Position numbers and translations under genes: made by a program. A stretch of DNA of 64,000 bases. It comes from Paralvinella palmiformis. Taxonomy: Eukaryota > Annelida > Polychaeta > Terebellida > Alvinellidae. The DNA is taken from positions 257,501 through 321,500 of the forward strand of contig JAODUP010000468.1 of assembly GCA_025642065.1 (NCBI GenBank). Direction: 5' to 3'. Shown piece after piece: positions 1 to 11,787 of this stretch. Under the pieces are notes generated by a model. It was given only the letters and a program-made list of their open reading frames with translations, was not told the DNA's origin and made no database searches. The stretch's first letter is position 1. Each line of letters begins with the position of its first letter.

Positions 1-504
1 TTGGATAAATGGAATTAAAAAACAAACTCAAAGTATTCGAGGTAAGGAAAAATAGTGTATTTTGAATTAATCACTACCAAAGATTACTCATATTATATTT
101 CAGCAAAATTTCTTAACTATTTTATCGACCTGGCCATTATTTCTAAAAATTAAGGCCGTCACCATCACTGAATGTGCGGCTTCGCCTAAGTTCTGTTGCT
201 CGTCCACATTGACTTTGAGACATAAACAACTGGGACGTGTTCTTTCTCACTGAAAGTAAAACAAATCAACCTTCACTTACACACTGAATCGACTCTTCTA
301 GATTATTATACAGGTTGAAAACTGAATGAACCTTTTGGAATTGGGGATGAGAAAATAGAATCACCCTTTCATAGGTATGTTGATTTCCCTTTATTGTAAT
401 TGTCTTGATAATTTCTTATTAGTACAGTTTTTGGCTCTTTGTAATTACTTACAGTTCCGCTAATGCCTCAGTACCTGTATCCTACATCATCTCAAAACGT
501 TTGA

Positions 505-596
505 GCATTGACTGAAGCATTGACTGAAGCATTGACTGAAGCATTGACTGAAGCATTGACTGAAGCATTGACTGAAGCATTGACTGAAGCATTGAC
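505..596. repeat. 12-base minisatellite, about 7.7 copies
   Basis: The unit GCATTGACTGAA repeats head to tail eight times, beginning at 505, 517, 529, 541, 553, 565, 577 and 589. The last unit is truncated. The copies are identical, which points to recent expansion. Confidence 0.95.
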
Positions 597-1310
597 AAGC
601 ATTGATACCTGTCTCATCGAAATCGAGCCCTAGATGCATCAGAACATGCTGAAGCTAAACAATGATAAAACTGAGGTCAATAATAATATGAAAATATATC
701 ATGTTTATATCCTATTTTGGTTATGTTTTATTTGTATTTTTAATTGTTTTTGTTCTTCTTATATTATTACTTCATAATACTAAACGTTACTTTATTGCAA
801 TATTTCATTTTACAGGAAATGTATATTTTATCACGTCATTTTAGCATTTACCTTTGATAGTTCTTGTATTGTAAAGCCCTTTTGAAAATGATACATTCTA
901 TGAAAAGAGTGCTATAAAATATGGTATATAAATAACAAAATATCGTATTTGTCTATATCAGAAAGAAAATTAAATAAGAATTTCACGAACATATTCCACT
1001 GTTTATCCCTTCTACTGAAATACACGTTAATGGAAATGAATACATTTAATTAAGTAAACACAGGGCTAACTAAACTGTCTGTCCAATTTGGCGTGAAACA
1101 AGAAATGTAATCTGGTGCAGGTGATTATTTCTATGTGTACCAACGTTTAGAAAAGAAAACACCAAAGCTCAAAGAATAATTATTACTTGGGAGGCATGGA
1201 ACGTTCTTGAACAACTATACACAGTAATTTTGTTTTTGTTGACAAGTGATCTCGCTGATAATTACTTATATTCCATTCAATGATTGGTGTTGTTATTATT
1301 GCGAACTAAA

Positions 1311-1450
1311 AAATACAACATCTGATCAGATTGGTCACGTTGAAGCAAAATGAAGTGGAATACGTAAATACAGCGAATAACGTGATGCAAGTAAGAGCCG
1401 TTTTAACCAGATACGGTAATTCCATAAAACATGATGTTTCTTTTAAGATA
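1311..1450 (+). repeat. 140-base direct repeat, copy 1
   Basis: This block, starting AAATACAACATCTGATCAGA, recurs at 2007-2146 in the same orientation with only a few substitutions over 140 bases. The two starts are 696 bases apart. There is no TG...CA terminus, poly-purine tract or primer site to make the pair a small LTR element. A local duplication is the simplest reading. Confidence 0.9.
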
Positions 1451-2006
1451 CAATTACCCATTCTTCGTTATGTTTAGCCCTATAGTTCGGAAATATAAAC
1501 CTGTATTTAGGATACAAGAATCGTATCGTTCCCAGATTTAGGGTACACTTGCTTTTTATTAGGTTTTTGCTTATAAGACATATAACTTAGTAATTTCTTT
1601 GCACAGAATACTATGGTTCTATTTCTTATATTCAAGAATATACAAGAAGCATACGTGATGTTTACAACAATGTTTATTGGTTCGTCATATCAAATATAAT
1701 TCAAAATTATATGATGGGATGAAATAGCAGACCATACAAAATCGGGAGTTTTCTAACCCAGTGAAATGTTAAAGTATAAGTGTTTTTAAATTATAAGTGA
1801 TCAATTCTTTATGCGTCCTAATGAATGGACCTAAAGTACATGCTTAGGTATTAAATATTTAGAAAAAAATACTTTCTACTGGTTTAGATTTGTTTGCGAA
1901 ATTATGAACTTTCGGAAGGAAGCTAATAGAATATAGCGTAGAAGGATGAGAGAACATGATCCGCAGAGATAGTTGCTGGGCAAATATACACATTTTGGAG
2001 ATATAA

Positions 2007-2146
2007 AAATACAACATCTGATCAGATTGGTCACGTTGAAGTAAAATGAAGTGGAATACGTACATACAGCGTATAACGTGATGCAAGTAAGAGCCGTTTT
2101 AACCAGATACGGTAATTCCATAAAACATGATGTTTCTTTTAAGATA
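2007..2146 (+). repeat. 140-base direct repeat, copy 2
   Basis: Second copy of the 1311-1450 block, with the same orientation and length. Differences are single-base (for example AAGCAAAA against AAGTAAAA). The homology stops abruptly after TTTTAAGATA in both copies. Confidence 0.9.
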
Positions 2147-2200
2147 TGATTAACAATATGTGTATTACTACTCATAGTTACGGCCCTGGGTTTGCCCACA

Positions 2201-2286
2201 CCCAGGACAGGAGATGTACTCACATCAATGACTTATGCTCATACCCAGGACATGAGATTTACTCGCATCAATGACTTATGCTCAAA
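2201..2286. repeat. 43-base tandem duplication
   Basis: Two adjacent copies of a 43-base unit beginning CCCAGGACA and ending GACTTATGCTCA. The second copy differs at about four positions. Confidence 0.85.
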
Positions 2287-2989
2287 TGCGTAAACTTTAG
2301 CTCACTTAATCAGTTAGTTACTGTCATGTAAACGTGTATGTTTATGTGCATTTGACAACAATGTTAAATCTATTATGTCCGCACATAATAATTATGTTGC
2401 TCATTATTATTTATGCACCTAACACACCGATTATTGTTAAATGTTCCTGTTCCGTTCGGAAATTTGCATACGTGATGTAAACCTATCCTGGTGGTCAGTA
2501 TATGCATTACGACATGATCCTTCGTAATACATGCTTTACAATTTCTGAAATCAAATGTCCTTTATGCTATTGTCGATTATATGTATATGTTTATGTATAT
2601 GATTTTACAAAATATGTGCGTATTCAGTTAAATTATCAGATTTGATGTCTTATATTTGTAATTAAAATATTGATCTTGACTTTGTTGAGTATATAAAGAG
2701 TTACATGTGTAGTAGTGATAGCGATGGTACTGATGAAAGAGATGATGAAGTTAGTCAATTGTCAATTAATATTAGGGATGAATTTCAGTTTTCAGCATGT
2801 AAAGAACAGACTATTAGTTATGATTGGAGACTATATATGAGATAAATCACAACGGACACAAACTGGTACTTGATGAAATATACAGATATCTATCCAGCGA
2901 TGTGATTTAATTCTTCAAAATCTGTCGGACACCAATGGTGAGGTTATGATTGACAGAGATCAGAATGTCATTATCTTGATATTGAAAGA

Positions 2990-3351
2990 CATTCTAAACT
3001 CGTGATCTACTTGATATCTTTATTTCTTCGGGATTTCTCCCAACACTGACATTGCCTAGACGTATTGCTCACAATACAAGTACACTTATTGATAACATTT
3101 ATATAAAATATGTATGTTATGATGAAACTGTTTCAGGGATGATGCCTGTTGATATTTCCGATCAGTTCCCATTATTTACCTTTGTCGGTCAGATTAGTCA
3201 TAGTAAATCGCTACCAAAAAGGTAACATAGACCAGTATATGACATGAAACTAATTAACGTAAAAAAATATTTAAATACAATTAACTGGAATATAATGCTA
3301 AACATGAAAACAGACCAATCATATGACTATTTCAACTGTGTATTATTGATG

Positions 3352-3397
<46 letters not shown>

Positions 3398-4640
3398 TAT
3401 ACCAGAAAAGAATAACTATTCCATACAAAGATGCACTAAGGCAACCTTGGATGACCTCTGCTTTACTAAAGACTTTTAAGACAAAAGATAAAATATATAG
3501 AAAGTGCATCGGAAAAAAACCCAGTATATTCTTTAAACACTCTATTTTGTATAGGAATAAATTTAATGAAATAAAAAGAATACGTAAAAATGATTATGTC
3601 GAAGAATTAGCACTTTACAAAAATATTTTAAGAAAAACTGGAAGACATTAAAATCATTGATTGGGAAAACTAATAATAAAAGTACAATATGCGATATATT
3701 TAAATATATCCAACAATATGGCTAAAAAGTTAAAAAAAACTATTGCTGACAAATTTTGCGACTATTTTAGGGAAATAAGATATAGATATGCATCAAATAT
3801 ATCTACGTCTAATAAGCCATTTCAGCATTATCTTCAACAGACTAAATGTAAATCATTATTTTATTACGTTTACAGATCCCATTGAAATTTCATGAATCAT
3901 AATGTCCCTCAAACCTAAGACAAATTCTGGATATGATAGGATATCCTCAAAACTTCTAAAATATCTGATACCATCAATTTCTTTTCCAATCAGCATTGTA
4001 ATTAATAAATCCGTTCAGACTGGAATTAGACCTAGAAATATGAAAATTGCGAAAATGATATCGATTTACAAAGAAAAAAACAAACTGTAATGGACAACTA
4101 GGGACCAATATCACGGTTTATATGAATTATTTTGCAAAAATAAAAATATTGTTTTTGAAAACCAATATGGCTTCCGTCTCAAACATTCGACTACAGATGC
4201 AATAGCCAAATTTACAGCACATGTTTCAAAGGCAATGGAAAACAAAATGACCTTAATGTCAGTGTTTCTGGATTCATCCAAGCCTTTTGATATTATAGAT
4301 CCCTGAAAAACCTCATTTATATGGTATTCAAGGAATAGACTTGGAGTGATTTGGGTACTACCTGACAGACAAAACAAGGTTTGTATTGTATAAAAACATA
4401 AACTCTATTCAACGTCGCGTCACCTGCGGAGTCATACAGGAAAGTGTGCTCGGTCCAATTCTATTTATTACTTACACTAACCTTTTACCAAATGTATTAT
4501 TCTATTCAACATGCATACTATTTGCTGATGATGCCAGTATGTATCATACATCAAACGATCTACAATTGTAGCTATCATTTAATGTACTGAAAACGAATGT
4601 TGTATTATTTGTGCCTAAAACATGTCACTGGGTAATGATA
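2990..4640 (+). mobile_element. degenerate non-LTR retrotransposon (endonuclease end plus reverse transcriptase)
   Basis: A decayed LINE with stops and frameshifts. At 3010-3215 the frame reads like the C-terminal part of an APE endonuclease: an SGFLPTLTLPRR segment, then TLIDNIYI, then DISDQFPLF, which matches the family's usual TLIDNIF and DISDHFPIF blocks. A lysine-rich linker follows (3410-3650). The reverse transcriptase starts near 3902 with KTNSGYDRIS, continues with NQYGFRLKHSTTDA (about 4155-4200), then a GVIQESVLGPILF block (4420-4465) and the catalytic-core motif FADDASMY (4520-4545). These belong to the jockey/CR1 group. A (TA)n tract at 3354-3390 interrupts it, and it is truncated at the 3' end shortly before the TCTA array. 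Confidence 0.85.
3354..3390. repeat. (TA)n microsatellite inside the LINE relic
   Basis: About 37 bases of uninterrupted TA between the endonuclease-end and linker segments of the 2990-4640 LINE. Confidence 0.95.
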
Positions 4641-4869
4641 TCACCTAGTATCATGGTTATAGTAATCAATTCAATAATAATTCGCGCTTGTCGAGTCAGG
4701 CATATTATTTTATGCAATATAGAAACGCCATCGACATGTTGATTTCTTATTTTGCTTGGGTTGTATCAAAGCACAGCATATTTATTCGGTGTAACCCCAA
4801 ACTATATTATTAATTTATTTCAGTAATGAATTATTCACACTTAGATAATGATGTAAGACATAGTTTTAA

Positions 4870-5102
<233 letters not shown>

Positions 5103-6425
5103 ACTCTCGGACGTCAACTAATAGATTTTTCAAAGAATGAAGGTAGGCACTGAATAGTTTCACGGCAATTCATTTTAAAACATGACTGCTGAATTTGACG
5201 GTGCAAATAGTTGGCAACTCAATAAATATTGTTAAGTTATCAGAAATTAATTTTATGCTAAAGAAAAAACGTAACCAATTATTGAGCTCTGATTTAATGC
5301 AATTACTTGGAATAACTCATATTGGAACCAGCCATTCTAATGAAATTCGTATAGGCCTTAGTTTGTTTGACATGGCAAAGATTAAATGTTGTGTTATTTC
5401 GGTAACCATGTCAACATCGTGTGCTACGGGTCAATGCTTGTTGACTGTGACTTAATTTAATTTTAATCAACAGTCTGTTTCTTTTCACTTGGCATCAATA
5501 CAATGAAGTCTAGCTGAAATGATAGTGAAACACTTTTTGTTGGGCATTTTATTTAAAAAAATATTTTTTTCACAATAGAACTGGAAAATAAAAATTGTAT
5601 CAGTCGATTAATCTGCATAAATATTTTATTTGGACAAAATATTTGGAACACAATCATGCATCAGGTAGCATAAACAATTTCGCAACTATTATTAAATTCC
5701 ATTTTTCTTAAATATATTTTTGTACCATACTGGATATATGCTGTTGAGCACCAGTTAAGTATAAATACTTAGCAACTCTTAACATCTGGAAACGAATTCG
5801 AAAGTGAGTATTTATATCACAAATCAACCTTAGGGAATCTTTATGCTCCCTTATGGGATTACTGCAAACCTTTGGACATAAGTGATGAGTTGAGAATCGA
5901 TGTTGCAGCTAACGAATTTCCCATTTAAAGAAAACGTTCAGACCTAGTTAAAGATCAATTCTTCCGTGATTTGTTTTCAGTTTAGTAATATGGTGTTACT
6001 TTCGATTGAAGAAGTCTTAATTCACGAAATGAAGTGGATTAAAATCGACATTGGAATAATTACAAGAAGCCAAGTTTCGTACAGAAATAAATATCTACCC
6101 GATAACATTAATATCGTCCGGTATTCATACACCGTAGATTAAGTCCAATTATGTATGTTGATACATGCAACTATTTAGGTACTGTCACCTATAATCTTAC
6201 CCCAAGGAAACAGTTGAAGCATGCCTTATGAAAAGCCACACGTGTACATGCTAATCAGTTGAAATTAAATACTTGAACAACCTGCATATAAAGGAACATA
6301 AACTGTACTGTTTACTAGTCAGATACATTTTTGTATTGCATTTGGTCAAAGGACATTGTCAAGTACTTTGTTGCCTTACATTGTCTCGAAAGAAAGATTT
6401 CTGAAGCAATGACATCAGAATGATG
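5103..6425. other. gene-free stretch
   Basis: AT-rich DNA with short random open frames only. The longest, 5195-5455 on the plus strand, has no signal, motif or splice context that would support a gene. Confidence 0.6.
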
Positions 6426-6488
6426 ATGATGATGATTGATGTTTTACGGCCACTTTTGTGCACAAGGTAGGCTTAATGGGCCGCCATC
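6426..6488 (-). mobile_element. fragment of SINE family 2
   Basis: Contains GATGTTTTACGGCCACTTTT, then a GTGCACAAGGTAGGC block and GGGCCG. This matches the non-tRNA end of the longer minus-strand SINEs at 7268-7434 and 59893-60084. The tRNA-like head is missing. Confidence 0.75.
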
Positions 6489-7267
6489 AGAATGAAAATT
6501 GTGTGCTGAATACCATTTTAGTATATTGAGTTTTATTTTAGATGGTTCCTCTTTTTGTTTCTAATATAGGAAGGAAACGAGTTTCAGGAAGGAATCAATA
6601 CACTCAGATAGTTGTGAATCAGGTTGCAGTGTATTAATTTTGTTCGCTTAGAATTATACTTCTGCTATCCATGTAAATAAGAGCGTAATTTCCAAAACGG
6701 AATATGAAATGGGCTTAATTAGTCAGAACAAATATACACCAAATTTTGCACCACTTGCTTTACCAACAGTTTGTCTAACCGAATATTGAAGAACCAGGTA
6801 GACGTTTCACATGGAGAAGTATGTTAATCCCACATTTTTAAAGCTTGCTGTGTAGTTTGCAGATCATTATATGAGTAATTTTCTATTCATATGTAATACT
6901 CCTGATGGAATACTGTTTGGAACTGAAATATCTTAATACATTCCACATTGCTTACACATATGCATCGTCTCGCTGATAGTCATCACATTCATTTGAAAAA
7001 TCATGTTGAACTTTAATTTGACTGGAGATGACACTGGCTAATGGTATCTAATTAACAACATTGTCTAAAGTAAAAGCAAGCCTCTCAGATTGAATACTGA
7101 TGGGTAATATCTGGAACTTTCATAAAATGATATAATGACCAGCATTAGTATTATTTCAAGACCAACATTACTTGTACCAAATCCATTAATGATTAATTAG
7201 AGGATTTTCACATGCCTGTATATCTACTATTACCACTGTTATCTAAGATAGTTCACTGACTATCCAT

Positions 7268-7434
7268 GTAATGATGAAGATTAGTGTTTTACGCCCACTT
7301 TTTGTATGCACGTGGTTGGGCCGAGCGACCTCCAAAGCTAATGAAACAGGTTTCAGATATGCCCGCACCGAGATTCGAACACGGGTGGTAGTGATTTGTG
7401 GTCCAACACGATACCACCAAACCACGTAGGCGCC
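7268..7434 (-). mobile_element. tRNA-derived SINE, family 2
   Basis: Read on the minus strand it begins GGCGCCTACGTGGTTTGGTG and carries an internal B box, GTGTTCGAATCTC, both typical of a tRNA-derived pol III promoter. The body continues with GGAGGTCGCTCGGCCC and ends GTGGGCGTAAAACACTAATC. Related copies are at 18850-18961, 59893-60084, 6426-6488 and 23388-23450. Confidence 0.85.
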
Positions 7435-7679
7435 CTATCCATCTGATCACATGAGCATTTACTGAGAGTTATTAATGCAGCATTTTTGATCTGCTAGAGT
7501 TGTTTTCTTGCCCATCAACACTCCTTCGCAAATTTGTCGTATTATATCTGTAAGTGAATTAAAAATATTAGAAAGTCATTATTTACACATGTTCCTCAGA
7601 AGAGATAAAAAACGTTATCTGGCATCAGAAGATTAATGAAATTAGACAAAATAGCAAAATAAAAAGATTTCCTTACATT

Positions 7680-9060
7680 ATTTTCGCTCTTCTTTTGCAC
7701 AGCGGCTGTTCTGGACACTGAGTAATGAGGTATGGCGCATCTGTTGTTATCTTACGTTTTGAAACAACGATTTACATATAATTTATAGAAGTCTCGCGCC
7801 ACACAATTATTGTTGCAATCAAAATCCAATGTTTTATCTTCCAATCCTTCAGTTATCACAGCCTCGACTCACACGAGCTTAATATCCCCCTTAATAACAA
7901 AGTTCCCCTTTTCACTTTTTCCCCTTGTCACCCCCCCCACACACACACAATAATTGAAGGTTCAGAATATAAGCATTTAGGATAACGATATCCTTTAATT
8001 ACATAATTTAAACTTAAAAAGAAAACCCGTAAAACAATTTCTTAACAATAGTTTAGTTACCAGCTATGATTTATTTCCATTTTGTACTTTGTTACTTCTT
8101 TGAGTTAATAAACTTAGATTGCTTAGGGCCTAATATGTCATCTACTCATATCACCTTTATTATTTCCTCCATTTCATTACTAGCAGATTCAATACCACTA
8201 AAGGTTATTTGCGGATATTCTAAATAATAACCGTTTGCTTAAATATGAAAATATTTATTTTATGGACTAATAACTATGGTTGTATGTATCACCTCCATCA
8301 TTAGGAATAGTAGAATTACAGTATCACATTACATAGTATCATTAGCCGAGAAATTACTAAATTACATATCTTGTGTGCGTAGACTAGGTATAACCAACAC
8401 ATCAAACCATGTAGTTATATGTTTCTGCTATCCTAAACAAAATTACTTATAATCGAAGTATAATCTAAATATTTACGAGAATGGATAGTTTTATCTCCAA
8501 AATCATAATCATATTTTTATATTACTGTAACTACTTAGAAATCTGACTGGAGGCGCCGAGCTATAATTTACTTATCTGTAATTCCTTTATTTTTAATTGA
8601 ACAGGGTTTTATGTGAACCAAATATCTTTTCTAATCAGCAAGAATAAAAACGTTAACTGGAAATAAGACCACAAATTATTACCAACGAGGCTATTTGTCA
8701 AGAAAACCACAGTGCTGCTACATATGTTCTAGACAGCTTCAGTACTCGCCATTAATTACGAACCTGCAGCTCTTTAGTGTTGATTTTTTCTGCCTTGAGA
8801 TATTGGAGACGGGAGAGTTTGGCGAATTTATTGACGTTGGTAGACATTATTGTTGTAATCAATTAAATTAAAATTGAATAGTCATCGAGATAATTACTAA
8901 CCTAATCCTTATACAGGTAACTACATCATTCGGTTTGAAAAAAGTAGAAAAATAATAAAAATAATTTCTCCATACGATAATATAGAAAAGAATTGAAAGA
9001 AATTGGCAAACTAGCTTCTTCGTTTTCTTTGGTATTTAGTACGTTAAAACTGGCCATTAA
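7680..9060 (+). pseudogene. relic of the NIDO gene 5' flank and promoter (gene-2-like)
   Basis: Diverged but collinear with 43150-44215, the flank of NIDO gene 2. Shared landmarks in order: GAGTAAT...CATCTGTTGTTAT (7720-7750 against 43185-43220), CATATGTTCTAGACAGC (about 8720) against CATATGTTCCAGACAGC (about 43880), TGTAATCAATTAAATT against TGCAATCAATCAACTC, and finally AGAAATTGGCAAACTAGCTTC (about 8998) against AGAAATTCACAAACCAGTCTTC (about 44160). The TATA element of gene 2 is degraded here to ATAATATAGAAAAG. No signal-peptide exon is recognisable after it. I read it as the promoter end of a lost gene copy. Confidence 0.65.
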
Positions 9061-9282
9061 TGATAGTGTCCATTTTCTCTTAATTCAGGAATATCTATTG
9101 TTCAGTCATATTTCTTCGTTAAGTGAATATTATCCACTGAAGCTGGTGTAGTGACTTTCCGATGAAACTCAGGATTATGTTGATGTTTAAATGGATTTAA
9201 AGGTCAGATGACCTAGTTAAGTGGTAAGTAAAACTATATATGGTTACTTAATATAGACAACATGTATGGAAGTAACATGTAA

Positions 9283-9286
<4 letters not shown>

Positions 9287-9363
<77 letters not shown>
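9287..9363. repeat. compound (CT)n(AT)n microsatellite
   Basis: About 44 bases of CT followed directly by about 33 bases of AT. The same CT-then-TA compound occurs at 42784-42852. Confidence 0.97.
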
Positions 9364-9367
<4 letters not shown>

Positions 9368-10627
9368 TATATAAAACATTTAAGACACTTCAATAGACCG
9401 ATTGAATTAACCCTGGCGCCACCATACGGCTGAATTTCACACTACGGTATCGGGTTAAAAGTCTAAGAATCACTGTGTTGTATGGCGATTTACGCGTGTA
9501 GTGGCGATACAAAGTCTTACTTAAAAGCTGGGCTATTTATAAGCTATATATGGTATTTCATTTATAGTCCATTAAGGGTATGCAATCTCCAGATCATAAT
9601 TTTGCATTTAATAAAAATGGCATAGACTTCATCCAATAGATATATGCCACTAAACTAAATAACGTTCAGCGCGATTTGTATGGCTGTTATAGTCCGGAAT
9701 GTCTATTTCAAACCTATTAATCAATGATCATATAAATTATAATTCAATGGGTGATTCCTATTACTGTAACATTGGTATTTATGCATGATATCTTATATTG
9801 AAAATCAACTGTTTTATTTTCTGAATCAGCATTCGTGCAATGTGTACTACATGTAAATATCAAGGGTGTTAAAACCCTAATATGATAACATTTTGTATTT
9901 AATAATATATAGGTGATACATATATTATTGGTTCCCAGATACAAATAAAAATAATATTTCCAAAACTCTACATTAAATATTTAAACAATCTTCATAAAAT
10001 CTATTTACAGTCAGCTAAAAGTATACCTTTAAAATAATTTATTTCATCCATTGAAACCTTGTTAAAAAGTCAGCATGAATAACTAAGTTTTAGCTGTGTC
10101 ATTCATCTGGAAATATCGGTTCGCTCAATTATTGGGTTATATCCTGATAAATATTATGTTAAATTCTTTGGAAAGACACATTTATTCAGCTGAAATACTA
10201 GTCTCAATCTCCGTGTAATATGAAATAATTTGCTGAAAGATTTCCAGTATTTATCGTTAGTGAAAAATTGCTATCCATTGTTAACAGTGGGCACCATGGC
10301 TGTTTCTAACCAGAGACTGCAGTCCGGTAACCGATGCAACGCATTTCGCCTGGATCGGTCTATTGTGTGTGTTTGTGTCCATGTGTGTGTATGTGCATGT
10401 GTGCGTGTGTATATGTGTGTGTATATGTGTGTGTGCACACACACATGTCTTTGTGTCTGTGTCTTTCTGCTAAACATTTTGTCTGTTGAAAGTGTTGTTT
10501 TTTTACTTACTCCTTTTCACTTTTAGTGTCACACATGTGACCTATCCATATAATAAAACCAAATGATTTATTTTGCATGAAAGTCTTTATTAAGGATCAA
10601 TCCAAGTGTAAGCGCTTTTGTCCATAC
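9364..10627. other. gene-free stretch downstream of NIDO gene 1
   Basis: No coding segment seen. Contains an interrupted (GT)n tract at about 10366-10470. The minus-strand frame at 9744-9944 has no supporting features. Confidence 0.6.
10366..10470. repeat. interrupted (GT)n / (CA)n microsatellite
   Basis: Alternating GT with TGTGTGTTTGTG-type interruptions, passing into a short CACACACACA stretch at about 10436-10446. Confidence 0.9.
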
Positions 10628-10633
10628 TTTATT
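10628..10633 (-). terminator. polyadenylation signal of NIDO gene 1
   Basis: AATAAA on the minus strand, about 16 bases after the TAA stop of NIDO gene 1 (GCCGAAGTCTCAAATAAAG). It is the closest canonical signal. Confidence 0.7.
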
Positions 10634-10648
10634 TGAGACTTCGGCGTC

Positions 10649-11753
10649 TTATAGGCGACTTATTGCCTTATTACAGCGTTTATTATTCTTAGGACAGGAA
10701 CAACTTTCACCAATAACTGTCACGAAATCAGTACCATTGGCTAATACAGGTGGCACCGAACATGTATGCTTATCATCGTCCGGATCACTGTTGCAATTTT
10801 GGCACATACCAAGGATGTCTCCTTCGTAATAGGAGCTGAGGTACAACTTTAACTGTTGGGATGATTCTAAAGGTTTGTACACCAGGTAGTAAGGACAGGT
10901 CAGACTGTGTAATATCCATCCGCCGTATGTTTTTTCGATCACAATAAACAATATTCCGTTGTCTTCAAAGGATTCGTAGTACGGGAAGTTGTTAATTACC
11001 CTCTGCAACAGTATAAGTCAGTTTTCATCAATGGGAAGATTATGCATACATACATACATACATACATACATACATACATACATACATACATACATACATA
11101 CATACATACATACATACATGCACGCATGCACGCATACACACATACACACATGCACGCATGCACATACACACACATACATACATACATACATACATACATA
11201 CATACATACATACATACATACATACATGCAGCACACACGCAGCACGCACGCATACACGCACATACGCACGCATACATGCACGCATACATGCACGCATACA
11301 TACATACATGCATGCACGCATACGTACATACATACATACATGCATGCACGCATACATACATACATACATACATGCATGCACGCATACATAAATGCATGCA
11401 TGCACGCATACATACATAAATGCATGCATGCACGCATACATACATAAATGCATGCATGCACGCATACATACATAAATGCATGCATGCACGCATACATACA
11501 TAAATGCACGCACGCATACACGCACGCATACACGCACGCATACATGCACGCATACATGCACGCATACATACATACATGCATGCACGCATACGTACATACA
11601 TACATACATACATGCATGCACGCATACATACATACATACATACATACATGCATGCACGCATACATAAATGCATGCATGCACGCATACATACATAAATGCA
11701 TGCATGCACGCATACATACATAAATGCATGCATGCACGCATACATACATAAAT

Positions 11754-11787
<34 letters not shown>

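Larger units (their letters stand above)
1..2989. other. gene-free stretch with small repeats
   Basis: AT-rich DNA with no exon-like open frame that I can support. It contains a 12-base minisatellite (505-596), a pair of 140-base direct repeats (1311-1450 and 2007-2146) and a 43-base tandem duplication (2201-2286). Short open frames on the minus strand around 1859-2223 run across one repeat copy and have no recognisable protein features. Confidence 0.6.

Noticed and set aside
505..596. CRISPR-like array
   Set aside because: Contiguous 12-base units without spacers, in a eukaryotic context; a minisatellite.
1311..2146. The 140-base repeats as LTRs of a small retroelement
   Set aside because: No TG...CA ends, primer-binding site, polypurine tract or coding sequence in the 556 bases between them.
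5195..5455. 86-codon plus-strand open frame as a small gene
   Set aside because: No signal, motif, homologous copy or splice context. A length like this is expected by chance in AT-rich DNA of this size.
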